From Linyphia triangularis (taxonomy: Eukaryota > Arthropoda > Arachnida > Araneae > Linyphiidae), in the NCBI GenBank assembly GCA_963978545.1, contig OZ021726.1:35314959-35378958 (forward strand): 64,000 bases of DNA. Reading direction: 5' to 3'. Shown piece after piece: positions 1 through 12,266 of the stretch. A model generated the notes under the pieces. The model was not told the origin of the DNA. It ran no database searches and saw only the letters and a list, made by a program, of their open reading frames with translations. Each line of letters starts with the position of its first letter. The stretch's first letter is position 1. Made by a program: the position numbers and the translations under genes.

Positions 1-56
1 ACCCGCAACCTCGTGGCCTAGAATCTAGCACGCTAACTACTATACCGTTTGGTCGG
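1..56 (-). mobile_element. SINE-A fragment (tRNA-like head), cut by window edge
   Basis: Reverse complement of the tRNA-like head of SINE-A. It reads as a box-B-like segment, an AGACC-GCGAGG-type stem and the terminal GCCGACCAAACGGTATAGT. The body lies outside the window. It matches the heads at 29652, 32650 and 55581. Confidence 0.8.
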
Positions 57-106
57 CTCTTCACTTTTTGGAATATGATGAGGTGAAAGAAATGGCAGGG
101 TTGAAA

Positions 107-354
<248 letters not shown>

Positions 355-355
355 A

Positions 356-655
356 TTGGGCATGGCATCTGGGATCATTGGAAATTATGTATGCACATAA
401 GGTAGCTACAATAGAAGTTATAGGTTTTCAGCAATTGCTAAAAAATGACTAACGATCTTGATCAAAATCATTTTGATAATGCCTTTCATGGTTATCTACA
501 CGCCCCCAACTCCAAAAATTCTTAAGAAATTCGGTAAAGATGTAAGGAGTTGAAAAACGAATGTTTTTAACACATAGTTCTTTCCTTTAAGCATTGCCCT
601 TTAATGAATGTTTCTCCTATGTTTCACTTACAAGAAAAGATAGTGTAATGTTTAT
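356..655 (+). mobile_element. Family R interspersed repeat, copy 1, first part
   Basis: Shares ordered blocks with copies at 21654-22056 and 37085-37900. These include GCATAAGGTAGCTAC, an ACGATTTTGA-type block followed by an AAATCG-type block, GTTGAAAAACGAATG, and CACTTAC followed by an AAAGGATA-like block. The copy breaks near 655, where another copy in opposite orientation begins, and resumes near 1300. No terminal inverted repeat or coding capacity is visible, and the class is unknown. Confidence 0.65.
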
Positions 656-660
656 TAACT

Positions 661-1250
661 AGAGGTGTGGAACATCGCACGACTTTCAGTTGCACTATAA
701 TATTGACATGAATTTGTTTCATTTACCATTTTTATATTTTCATCATTCATTTAGAAAAAATGACCAGTTTGGTGAAATTTTTTTTGCTATAAGCTCCACC
801 AAATGGGTGATTTTGGTATTATACTTTTCGATTATCTTTATATTATACTTTATTGTAAGTGAAACTGAGGGGAGAGAAAAAAAAACAATCGTTGATTGAA
901 AAGAACAATCGTCGAACTCTGTGTTGAAGGCATTCGTTTTCCAACTTCTTACGCCATTAAAGCATTTTTACGGGAATTTCGGAGGCGGGCATGTTTAGAA
1001 CACCTTAAGATGCATTACCACAGGAATTTTTATCAAAATCGTTAGAGTCGTTTTTTAGCAATCATTGAAAAACATGATTTTTTCAATGGCAGCTACCTTA
1101 TGCTCGAAATTGACGAAAACGTGAATGGTAGGTCCCATGGCCACTACCAACGCGCATACCAAATTTGAACAACGTAGGCCAATTATTTCGTGAGTAATGC
1201 TGACCACAGACATACACACAGACAGATATTTTTTCTGTATCACATTTTTG
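661..1250 (-). mobile_element. Family R repeat, copy 2, nested in copy 1
   Basis: Reads in reverse orientation. Its 3' end (CTAGAGGTGTGGAACATCGCAC on plus) is at 661, and its 5' part (CATAAGGTAGCTGCCATTG when reversed) is near 1080-1110. The 5'-most part near 1205-1230 carries the ACAGACAGAT motif. It lies between the two halves of copy 1, which points to a nested insertion. I could not resolve a clean target-site duplication. Confidence 0.6.
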
Positions 1251-1299
1251 AAATCGGGATGTTACAAAACGTGGAAAAAATGCAACAAAAAAAAATCGT

Positions 1300-1590
1300 T
1301 TTTTTTTTTCCCCATCGAAAGCTATACTTTTATTACCCTATTTATGGGTAATTGAAAGTAAAAAGCATATTACAGTTCACACACATTCGCAGTTTTGGTG
1401 GTTTTCTTTTCTTTTCTTAGCCATTGTTATAACCGAAATTACAACCGAAAGTATCGCCAAACTGGAATAAAAATATGAAAACGCAAACCATAAATTGCAC
1501 CAATCCATTTCAAATTTAAATGCAGTGACTAATATTAACTGTAATTGAAAGTGTTCTACAACCCCTAGTTTTAAAATTATTTTTTCTAAA
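1300..1590 (+). mobile_element. Family R repeat, copy 1, second part
   Basis: Matches the 3' half of family R: a TATCGCCAAAC block, an AAATTGCACCAAT block, AAATGCAGTGACTAATATT, and the end TTGAAAGTGTTCTACAACCCCTAG. The 3' ends at 22019-22050 and 37850-37895 are the same. It continues copy 1 on the far side of the nested copy 2. Confidence 0.6.
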
Positions 1591-1599
1591 ACAATGATT

Positions 1600-4500
1600 T
1601 TTAGAAATTTTTGTTGTTTTCTCTTTTGAGATCTCGAGTCAACATACTATTCAAACATTAACCTAAGGTTTCTAAAATATATTTACGTAATGTTCAGAGA
1701 AAAAATATAAAAATGATCTATGCTTTAGTTACTTTGGAAAGGTTTATAGAAAATTACTCATTTCACACTACCGAACACCATTAAAAAGTTACATTACAAC
1801 AGCAAGAATATACATTTTAGTTCATTAATGAAACAAAAAGTGGACATTACAATCAAATTAAGAAAACATATCTACTTACAAATTATTATTAAGTACACAA
1901 ATTCAAGAAAAATATTTTCTTTTAATTTAATGGCATAATTGTCCGTAATTGAAGTCATTTCTAACAAACCGTACCCAGTGTCACCTTTGGGTGATAATTA
2001 TGAAATCTAAACCTAAAATAGTTTCGACTAAAGTGAAGCCAACTTTATCGCATATTTATGCATTAAAATACTTTTAAAAGTAATATAATTTAAAATTATC
2101 ATACTAAACAATTTACGGGTTGTATGGATATAACGTACATATCATTGAATTATCTGATATCAATAAAAATTGGGAAAATTGATTTGACACCCAACTATGG
2201 CAAAATTTCAACTAACTTTATTACTTTTTGAAAATTACTCATATTCATTAGAATGAAAACAAAACTTAACAGATGGAATATTTCACTTTTCTATAAATAA
2301 TCTAATCAATGTAATATGTACTTTTGCATGTCTTTCATATGGTTAAAATAATTATACCAGTTTATTTCATTTAATACTATAATTATATACCACTAAATGA
2401 GCTAAGCATAAAATTTCAAATTATTTAAGTATAACAATTTCTACTCAAATAAAGTAAAATTAATATTATATTTACTTGTTCAAACCATACATATAAATGC
2501 ACTTTCATTGACTCCAAACAACGTTAAAGATTGTTTGAATTTGAATTCTGACTTTGATAAATTGAATCTCTAGTTGTAAATGTGTTGTAGTTGCCCTTTT
2601 ATCAATAAGTATGGCAATTTATCACAGTTATAATCAATTTATCTTTCATTACATGATTAATGAAACTTGTAAACTTTCATAACTTAAACATTCAAAACAA
2701 TAGTGTATTTTCATTTATCATTTTGATTCGAGTTTTCAACATGGATTTCAATACATACCGCAATTTATCAAATATATTATAGATTCTAATCCACATATTT
2801 TCTAAAAATGTAGCTCTTGAAAACTTTTCTCAACTGTAATATTCGTATGTTCAACCTATTAAAACAATTGACATCGGATGTTTTTTCAAACACTATAAGT
2901 CAGTAAAACATAATACTCATAAAATTTTAAAATGAATTTACAACTTAAATTATAATTTTTAAAAAAGCAAAGTTTCAATTATTATCTATTTGACTTTTAT
3001 CTTTAAATTTGAATTTTCTCTGATACATGTTCTTGGAATAATTTTCATGTATAAAAAGAATTTTGAAGGACCCACATTCGACGTTTTTTTATAACAAAAA
3101 TATGTTTTTTAAGAAGAAATCGAGTACGAAAACATGATTTTTTTTTTTTTTTTTTTTTTTGCAAAATTTTATATTAACTTGGAGCAATAACATATTTTTT
3201 CAAAATTTCGCATAGTTTTATTAAATTATAAAAAAAAAAAAATCATTAATACACAATTGATAGTTATTGAGAAAACATTTATTTCTCTGGGACGTGACTT
3301 TTTTTTCCGAAAATTTCAGAAATCCCAAATTTATAAAATTCCTCATTGTTAAAGTACTGTAAAATTTAAATCAGTTGGAATATCTAAAAAAATATTCAAT
3401 ATTTGTTTTAATAAATATGATAAAAGGGCTGACACTAAATTTCATTAAAATCGGAGGGGTGGGTTGAGTGTTGAAATCCGTTTTTTCTGGTCGTTTCGAC
3501 TTGGGTGACCAGTAAGTTAACTTACTTTATCAAATTCACAAGATTGGAATTTTTAAGTTAGCTTCATAAGTATTACTAAATAAATAGTTTCATGATATCT
3601 AATAAAAAAATACGTATAGATAGATAAATGATATTGAATTAAAAACTATTTTTTGAAAATTACTTATATTTGCAGGTTTATATTTTATGAAAGTCTATTT
3701 TGTTTCACAATCTTCAAAGGAGTTATTGTTCTGATAAAGAGTAATAAGAAAGTAAAAGATATGACAAAAAAGTAATGAGACTTATTGCTTAAGAGATTAG
3801 AAAGAGCTTACAAGGAGTTATTTTTCTCCTGTAAATGTTTATACATACCAAATCCTCCGGTGAAAGCCTAAATATGTGATTATATTCTTATACATTCGAA
3901 CCACCATCGATGTATGTTGACCAGCGCCGATAAGCTGTGAGGGAGAGTCATAGTGACAAACATAGAAGACCTTTGTTAAAACTAGTGACACAGTACGATA
4001 GTGATACGAAACTAGTGATACGAGGGATAAGTCTCTAATGCTGACCATGGTCATGATGATAGAAGTAACTGTTGTAATTAAAGATGACATTGAATTTTTT
4101 TTAATTAGAAAATAAAATGTGTACCCTCAAACAACTTTTACCCATACTCAATTTTTAATTTGAAAAGAAAGTTACTTTCTATAAATAAGATTTTTTTCTC
4201 AAGAAATGCTGAGAGAAGCAGTTGCAACTAATTCAAGAAGTGGAAGCTAAAGTCATTCACACAGTAATTGCAAAAAAAAAAAAGTGTTCCATGATTAAAT
4301 GCAGTCGAAAAATGAAAGATCACTTAAAATTGACATAAATGTTTAAGTAGTAGTAATAAATAACGTTGTGTACCGTTAATCAAATAATTTATTTGTAAGT
4401 TTATTACTGGTAATATATATTCCCCCATTTAGAATGTACCTGTGGTTAAAAATTAACATGTGCTGTTTCTTAAGTTCTCTTATTTTGACATATATCGTGT

Positions 4501-5362
4501 GTTTTAGTAAAAAAATATGATTTAAAAAATTACATCTTTGTCTTAACGTAACATGAATATTTGATTCAACATTCGCCATCAGTAAATTCTTAATGTATAT
4601 ATTTGCCAATGTAAGCGAGAAATAATGATATTTTACAAATATTTCAGTTATATACCAAGCAAATATGTGAATACTGAAATTTACCTGAGAATATCGACGT
4701 TTGAAAATATCGGGATGTCACAGTAACGTATGTAAAGTGATAAATAAATAATTTGTTAATTTTAAGTTTTAGTCAATATACTTAAAATTTAAAATATTCA
4801 AGTTATGGGAATCTTACCACGAAGGAAATATATTTGCAACATATTTGAACACAATTAGATTTTCTTTCATATTAATAATATTAAAATAACATGTTATTTT
4901 TTATTTGAAATCTTCCTACAACGCTTAGTAATGCGTATGGTGTAAATTTTCAAAAATCTATTTTTAAATCATTTTATTTAAATACTTATGTCTATTCAAT
5001 ATCATAGTATTATGCATTCTAGTTTCATACAATTGTGTTTTATAACAACTTTTTTTTCCTTATAACCACCAATTGGGATATCATGAATAAAATACTTTAG
5101 CAGGGAATTTTATTTAAACTTATTTTTCTAAAAGATATTGTTTAGTTACTTCTAGAAAACCTTCAAATATCATTAAAATGGATTAAAACATAATACAGCA
5201 GAAATTTCCAAAACACTCGTTGTATTTTGACATCTAATGCTTCTGTAAAAACAGATATGTCAACAGAATCTAACAGATAAAAAAAAATACTTCTTTTGTT
5301 AAAACTAATACTAGTTTCCTTGATATCCGACAAAAAAAGTAAGACTTATCTCACCACAGGTT

Positions 5363-5398
<36 letters not shown>

Positions 5399-5860
5399 TT
5401 TATACGAAAGTAATATATTTTTTTAATCCACATTTTTTATGTTAATCTACTTTATCTTTTTAAACGTCGCAATGACGTGGTGAAATTTTGAGATAAGAAC
5501 ACGAAAATTAAAAAAAATAATAATTTTAAAAGAAAATTAAATGGAAGTAATTAAAATTGAATATGACAGCTGAAACAGAGAATAATGTATTTGAGAGATA
5601 TTACTCCTTTTTTTTTTTTATAGGAATAATTATCTGCAATTCACACTCTCCGTGTCTGATTTATTTTTCTCTTAGTCAGCTTAATTATTATTAAATAATT
5701 TCAGAATATTTGTTTTTCAACTAGATGCCACTCTTCCTTTTTTATGGAATTGCATTGCATTATTAAAAAGAACAACTTCTAGTGTACTTTTCTTCAAGAT
5801 TAAAAAAAAACTGAGCATTTATAAAAGCTCTTCAATTGGTGACTGTCGGTTCAAAATATT
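1600..5860. other. AT-rich stretch without recognisable gene
   Basis: Strongly AT-rich by eye, with homopolymers at 3137-3162 (T) and 5368-5396 (A). I found no reading frame with coding character, no tRNA and no clear inverted repeat. A short GC-richer patch at 3450-3520 contains a GGAGGGGTGGGTTGAG motif of the kind seen in decayed transposons, but it cannot be assigned. Confidence 0.6.
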
Positions 5861-5864
5861 TAGA

Positions 5865-6645
5865 CAATGACAACGCTGAAAACAATTTGAAGATTTCAAT
5901 GACTTATTACACGTTCATACAACTAGTTTATACAATACCCTAACATAGAAGAGCAAACATATCTTTTAAGCTTAAAATATTTTTTTTAAACCTGGTATTT
6001 GATACAAAATCTACAAATGATATGATTTAAAAATATATGATATTTAAAGGTACATTTTTTAACACAAAAACTAAAAATAAATCCCCATCCCCGCCATGGT
6101 TCTGAAATGTTTTTCAATGACAACGCTGGAAATAATTGAATGACTTCAATTACGTATTACACTGTTATATAAACTATTCGCCCCCTATAATACCCCAACA
6201 TAGAAGAGTAATATATATATAATTTTTTTTTTTTTTTAAGCTTAAAATATTTTTCTTTAAAACCCTTGTGTTTTGTACAAAATAGAATCTACAAATGAGG
6301 TGATTTAATTATAAATGATACTTAGGGTTACTTTTTTTTTATAAAACAACTGAAAATCTCCCGTCCCCTCCCTCCATGGTTCTGAAACGTTTTTTAATGA
6401 CAACCCTGGAAATATTTGGTTGATTTCATTGACGTATTACACTATTCTCACAACCCTACCAATACCCTACCCTAACAAAAAGGAGTAAAAACATTTCTTA
6501 TCTTGTAAGCTTGAAATATTTTTCATTAAAACCTTTGTGTTTTGTACAAAATAAAACCTCAGATGAGAGGATTTAAAAATGTATGATATTTAGCGGTACT
6601 ATTTTTTAACAAAACATGTGAAAATACCCCCCCTCCCCTTCCCTA
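5865..6645. repeat. Three diverged tandem copies of a ~270-bp unit
   Basis: Unit starts at about 5865, 6115 and 6395 share AATGACAACGCTG or AATGACAACCCTG. Inside each unit recur TATTACAC, AACATAGAAGAG or AACAAAAAGGAG, AAGCTTAAAATATTTTT, TACAAAAT, and CCATGGTTCTGAAA just before the next unit. The spacings are 250 and 280 bp. Divergence is substantial, so the duplication is old. Confidence 0.8.
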
Positions 6646-6749
6646 GCTCTTAAATTAATAAGAACACAGAGAGGTCAGGAGAAAAAATTATTTCAAATAT
6701 CTTCAGGGAAAATTATTTTTATTACTCAAAATATTTTATATTTAACTTA

Positions 6750-8466
6750 CAGAATACCTGTGCTTCGCTACGAAATTTTAACATGTGTAATATATTAGTT
6801 AGCTGTGTGGCCTCGCGTTGCGGAAATCTATCATTCGTGTATAGGTCCCAGTTTTTGGAGCTTCGCTCGCAGGAAGGTTCATCGCTACGCAAAATCGAGT
6901 TCGCTTCGTTCGCTGAAAGATTCATTGCTGCTTAAGCATAAGCTCACTTAACTCACTAAACTCTAATTTCTACGTAATGCCTTAATATTGGAAAATCCTC
7001 ATCGAAAAAAAAATTCAATGTTAATACAATAATACAAAACCCCTTTAAGGTTATTTTAACACGTGTTTGTGGAAAGCAAAGTTAGAGGCCAAAACTACTT
7101 ATTTTGAAACTTGCAGAGCTCTAGGCCTATAGAAGTTGCTTTCTGTGAAAAAATTAATTAAAAAACAAATTAAAATTTTAACATTCTTTTTGTCAGTCCA
7201 ATTAGCAGGCCAAAAGTATTTGTTTTGAAAATTTCAGAACTGTAGCTCAATTGCAAATCGTTTTGCAAAATATTAATTAATGAATTAAAAAAATTCATTA
7301 AAAAGAAACTAAATAAAAATTTAAAATTCTATTTTTCAAAAGTCCGATTAGAAAGCCAAAACTACTTATGATAAATATTTCATAGCTGTAGCCCTATTAG
7401 AAGTCGTTTGTAAAAAAATGTGTTAATAAATTAAAAAAGAGCAAAATACAAATTTAAAATTCTGTATTTCAAAAGTCCAATTAAAAGGCCAACACTATTT
7501 ATGTTGAAATTTTCAGAGCTGTAGCCCTATTAGAAATCGTTTTGTAAAATATTTATTAATCAGTTAAAAAAATTAATTAAAAAATAACTAAATAAAAATT
7601 TATAATTCTGTTTTTCAAAAGAATAATTAGAAAGCCAAAACTACTTATGTGGAATAGTTCAGAGCTGCAGCCCTAATAGAAGTCGTTTTGTAAAAAAATG
7701 TGTTAATTAATTAAAAAAATTAATTAAAAAAGAGCAAAATAAAAATTTAAAATTCTGTTTTTCAAAAGTCCAATTAAAAGGCCAAAACTACTTATGTTGA
7801 AATTTTCAGAGTGGTAGCCCTAATAGAAATCGTTTTGTAAAATATTTATTAATTAATTAAAAAAGAAATAAATAAAAGTTTTAAATTCTGTTTTTCAAAA
7901 TTCCAATTAGAAGGCTGAAACTACTTATGTTGAATATTTCAGAGCTGTAGCAATATTAGAAGTCGTTTTGTAAAAAAATATGTTATTTAATTAAAAAATC
8001 TAATTAAAAAAAAACTAAATAAAAATTTATAATTCTGTTTTTCAAAAGACCAATTAGAAAGTCAAAACTACTTATGTTGAAAATTTCAGAACTGTAGCCC
8101 TATTAGAAGTCGTTTTGTAAAAAAAAATTGTCAATTAATTAAGAAAATTAATTAAAAAATAACTAATTAAAATTTTAACATCATGTTTTTCAAAAGTCGA
8201 ATGAGAAGGCTAAAACTACTTATGCTGGAAATTTCAGAACTGTATCGCTATTTAAAGTCACTTAGTAAAAAATAAATTAATTAAAAAAAATAATTCAATA
8301 AATTAATTAATTAAAATTTTAACATTCTGTTTAACATACATAAAATTAGAAAGCCAAAACTTCTTGTGTTGAAAATTTCAGAGCTCTACTTCAATTTTAA
8401 GTAGGTTTCTATAAATCCACAGAGCCACAGACAGACAGGCACACAGCTTGTTTTATTATTATAGAT
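6750..8466 (+). mobile_element. Helentron/pearl-like element with tandem-repeat core, copy 1
   Basis: Begins with AATACCTGTGCTTCGCTACGA, as at 32997 (AATACCCGTGCTGCGCTACGA). The core is a tandem array (7080-8400), and the 3' part is an ACAGACAGACAGG microsatellite followed by TTTTATTATTATAGAT. Leader, ~150-bp central tandem repeats, tetranucleotide microsatellite and AT-rich end are known features of non-autonomous Helentrons and mollusc pearl elements. The family name is inference. No Rep/helicase sequence is present. Confidence 0.6.
7080..8400 (+). repeat. Diverged tandem array, units mostly 144-148 bp, about ten copies
   Basis: The marker GCCAAAACTACTTAT recurs at about 7089, 7210, 7365, 7488, 7635, 7781, 7913, 8061, 8209 and 8353. 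Intervals are 121, 155, 123, 147, 146, 132, 148, 148 and 144. Each unit also has AAATTTCAGAGCTGTAGC-CCTATTAGAAGTCGTTTTG. That block aligns with ATTTTCAGAGTTGTGACTAT of the 33-36 kb array, so the two arrays look like diverged members of one unit. Confidence 0.85.
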
Positions 8467-8559
8467 GAAATTTGGCTTAGAAATCCGAGTAATGTTTTTT
8501 TTTTTCCTTAAACTCCTCGAAATCAGTTTCATCATCAAATTTGTAATTTATTTTTTCAA

Positions 8560-9060
8560 TCTAAATTTTAACTTTAAGTGGATCTAAAACTCAAAATTTA
8601 AAAAAATTCTCATTTTTTTATTATTATTATTATTATTGTAAAAAATAATAGAAATATTCTTGAATAAAATGACACAAATTTTGTTTCTATCATTAGTAGA
8701 ACTTGAAATTTTAGGATTTTGTTACATGACAATTGTATATCTGATTTGCTATCTTGTAACTTTGAAACTTTTCTTCTCAGTGATGGCTTTTTCTATTTAT
8801 TTTTTTTAATTTAAAAGGATATAACTTAAAAACTATTTGTTTTAAATGTATGAAATTTTCCAAGGTTTTTTTTTTTTTTTTTTTTTTTTTCCACATATTT
8901 TATTTTTTTATTTGTCTTTAAGAATTGTGTATTTTGATTTAACTTTTTTAAAAAAAGTTTTTGAACCTATGGGTTTTATAGAGTTTTTTTTTTTTTTATT
9001 TTTTATTTTTTCTAAATATTTTATTGAAAAATTATGAAGACAATTTATGATAAGAATTAT
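8560..9060. repeat. Interspersed repeat, homologous to 22290-22800
   Basis: Shares TATCATTAGTAGAACTTGAAAT, GTTACATGACAATTGTAT (one difference), TTGCTATCTTG-AACTTTGAAA and GTGATGGCTTTTT, in the same order, with 22390-22505. Both copies then run into a T-rich tract and a GAAAATTTTCCA-like segment. Class unknown; no coding potential. Confidence 0.65.
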
Positions 9061-12000
9061 GCGAAATAATTCAATGTAAAAATTAAGTGAATTTAATATT
9101 TAGCAGTAGAGTATATCCATTATATTACGTTTGATTTTATGTCTGTGTTTGTGACGGGCAAATCTTCGGAGGGCTTAATAACCCATTTGCCATCTTTCCA
9201 TCGAGCTCAAATTTGATAGATAGATTAAGATAGACAAAACTTGACAGAAGATGTTAAAAATGCATTCAATCAATATACATTATATTGGTGGGACAATACA
9301 TTTATGAGATTTTTTTTTTATGTTTCTCTGCCATAAATTATTCATATTAAACCACTTAATCTGAAATTCTCCAACATAATCGATTTTTATGTTCTTAACC
9401 ATAGAGATAACTAAAAAATAACAACCAACAGTTTGCAATTTTATTTTTAAAAAATCAGAAAGGCATTGCAGAATTAAAAAAAAAAAATCAAAGTCAAATA
9501 TTTATATCTTTCTCAAATCACAAATAATAATAACAATAGCTTTAACACTGAACATATTTATAAAACAAAATAATTATCTAGTAATAAAGCAAATATAATT
9601 TTAGATTTCATACACTTGAAAGGCTTTTAAAAGGAGCTGAGGTTCATTTTTAATACCGTTCTTGAAGATGCAGATGCATGCAAAGAAAGTGATCGTTTTA
9701 AATAAGAAGTGCTTTGATAAAATAAGATTATTTAAATCCCTGTCACGTAAAAATCTTCATTAACATCCGCTATGAGTCTGAAAATAAACTAGTTTGTCTT
9801 CATAAATTCAATATCACGTACGTATTTTATGAAAACTATTCTTGTAGAGTGTTTTAATACTGATTTTTTTTTTCTATTTCCAAACTTTTGGAAACGTATT
9901 TAAGTATAAGAGTTTATTTTTAAACTTTAAATACTGTAGAAGTGTTTAGATAAATCACTCTAAATTTATAAATAAGAAATATTTGTTATGAAAAACAATT
10001 ACACTTCTATAATTCGTTAGCATTAACAATTTACATAAAACCCTTATCAAACAACAATAACAGTGGTACTGATAAAAATATTAAAAAAAAAAAAAAAATT
10101 AAAAAAAAAAAAAAAATAATAATAAAAAATTAAAAAAACGCTTCACCGTTAATCAGATATCTATATGAAAACACAAAGTAGGAAACATATTTTAATAACT
10201 AAGTGTTATGAAATTCAGAGTAACAAAGTAATAATTTGCATTTTCCTTTAAAATCCTATCTAAAATATCCACATTTTCTTCCTAAAAAGACACATTATAA
10301 TTTAGCTAACTAGATAGATTAAGCTTAACCATTTTCGATTCTACAATACAATAGTATAATGAAAGCTTTATACAAATGGTACATTTATCCATTCGTCTGA
10401 GGGTTAAGATTGACAGACAAAGTTATAAGTACCCCAAGCATGTACATTGTGTCAAATAAAAGAGTATGATAACCCTCACTATAATATTAAATTTGACATA
10501 TGTCATTATTTCAAATATAATATCACAGAGATAAATTTTCAGAATAAAATTTACGCACAAAAAGTCAACTAGAAGTCAATTGAAATTTATTAAGAAAAAC
10601 CATAAATGCTTCAGACATATGTCACATATCAGTTTTACAGACTGAATAAGATCCATGATTATATTTAAATGAATCCGAAATGCTTAAAAATTGTAATGGA
10701 GGAGAGCTTCTATTATATCCTTATGGACAGTTCAAATCGTGGCAGCAATAGATATATCGGTTTTAAACTTGATTATTTGGTAACGATTTTTATTCGCCTT
10801 GTTTATCAGCAAATTCTTCAAAGGTAACATTATTGTTTAATTAAAGCCCCTAAATTAACAAAGTTTTTGTCATGGTTTAATACATTTATAGCTGTAAAAG
10901 GTTTCATTATTAATTGTCTCCATCAACTAGGGCTTATCCAGTCCAGTTAGTAATCCCATCAACTAGGATTTATAATTGCAGGAGGTTTCAGGTATCAGTT
11001 GTCCCCAAATTTTAGATGCTTGGCATCAGGACATGATGCACCTTAAGAGAAACGTATGTAAAAGCGGTGTTTTTTATTGGCAGGCTGTCAGAAACTAAAT
11101 TGGTTATATTTAAAATTAAATTTAATTAATTTGGTTGCCTACTTTTACAACAAACAAAAAACTGTCACTTCTAAATAAGATTTAACCCTTTTCTCGCTCA
11201 GATTTTAATATGTAATTTTGTAGGCAATCATATTAATTACATAATATACACTATAAAGCTCGAATAAAATTATTTTAGCCATAACAACAAAATATAGACA
11301 AGATAAATAGTGTACACAAAATAGAATTTTGCAGAAAAATATTTTATTCTACTAAGTAATAAAAAGAAATCAATTCGAAGTAATCCTAAATGAAAAAATT
11401 TAGATATATTTCTGACAGTATAAAATGGATTGAAGCTTTGTTAACTATAACATGTCACACTGAGAAAACTCAGAGGTTTTTAAATCTTACTATTTTAAAC
11501 AAATAGTTTTCCAGTTGATTATTTATGAAATTTTGAATTTATTGAATAGGTACTAAAAAATATGGTGTTTGATAATGAGATATATCAGACGTCTTTTATA
11601 TTGTTATTATGAAAATATACTTAAATGAATTTTTATATTTAACAAGCAGACATTAAGAAATATATTTCATAACATTTACATTTCTGGAAATATTTTATTT
11701 AATACTAATTTTTTTTTAAAAAATAACTTTTTCACACAGGAAGAGGCGTACCATAAGCTCACTACACAAGGTATCCCAAAATGGGCTGATGATTTTAATA
11801 ATTGAATTTTTTTAAAAACTGAAAGCAATAGAAATTTATCAATCACTGAATCCTACTTGAGAAATTTAGGGCTTTTATCCCTCAATTTTCAAAAATAATT
11901 TCAAAAATCACCAATATATAGCACTGTGGAATTAATGGAATTTAAAAAAAAAAAGAGTTATAGAAATGTATTGGAACCAGTGGAATAGGAAACGGTTTAT

Positions 12001-12224
12001 GGAAATTGGAATTATTTTGAAAACTTCATTTTGTAATTTATGCAAATATGTTCAGACTATTTTGCTTTAATATTTTTTTTAATAACCAGTACCATTTGTT
12101 CAAGATCTTTGTGACTATTTTTTAAAAATGTATGCTATAGATCTCTCGTACTTATGGTATAAAACTCTTGTCTACTCATCTCCAAGTAGAATGCAACAAA
12201 TGACACATTTCTATTATTTTTCAT

Positions 12225-12266
<42 letters not shown>

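Noticed and set aside
3839..4090. 83-codon minus-strand frame
   Set aside because: Low-complexity, built partly on short GTGATACGA-type repeats; no domain or splice context.
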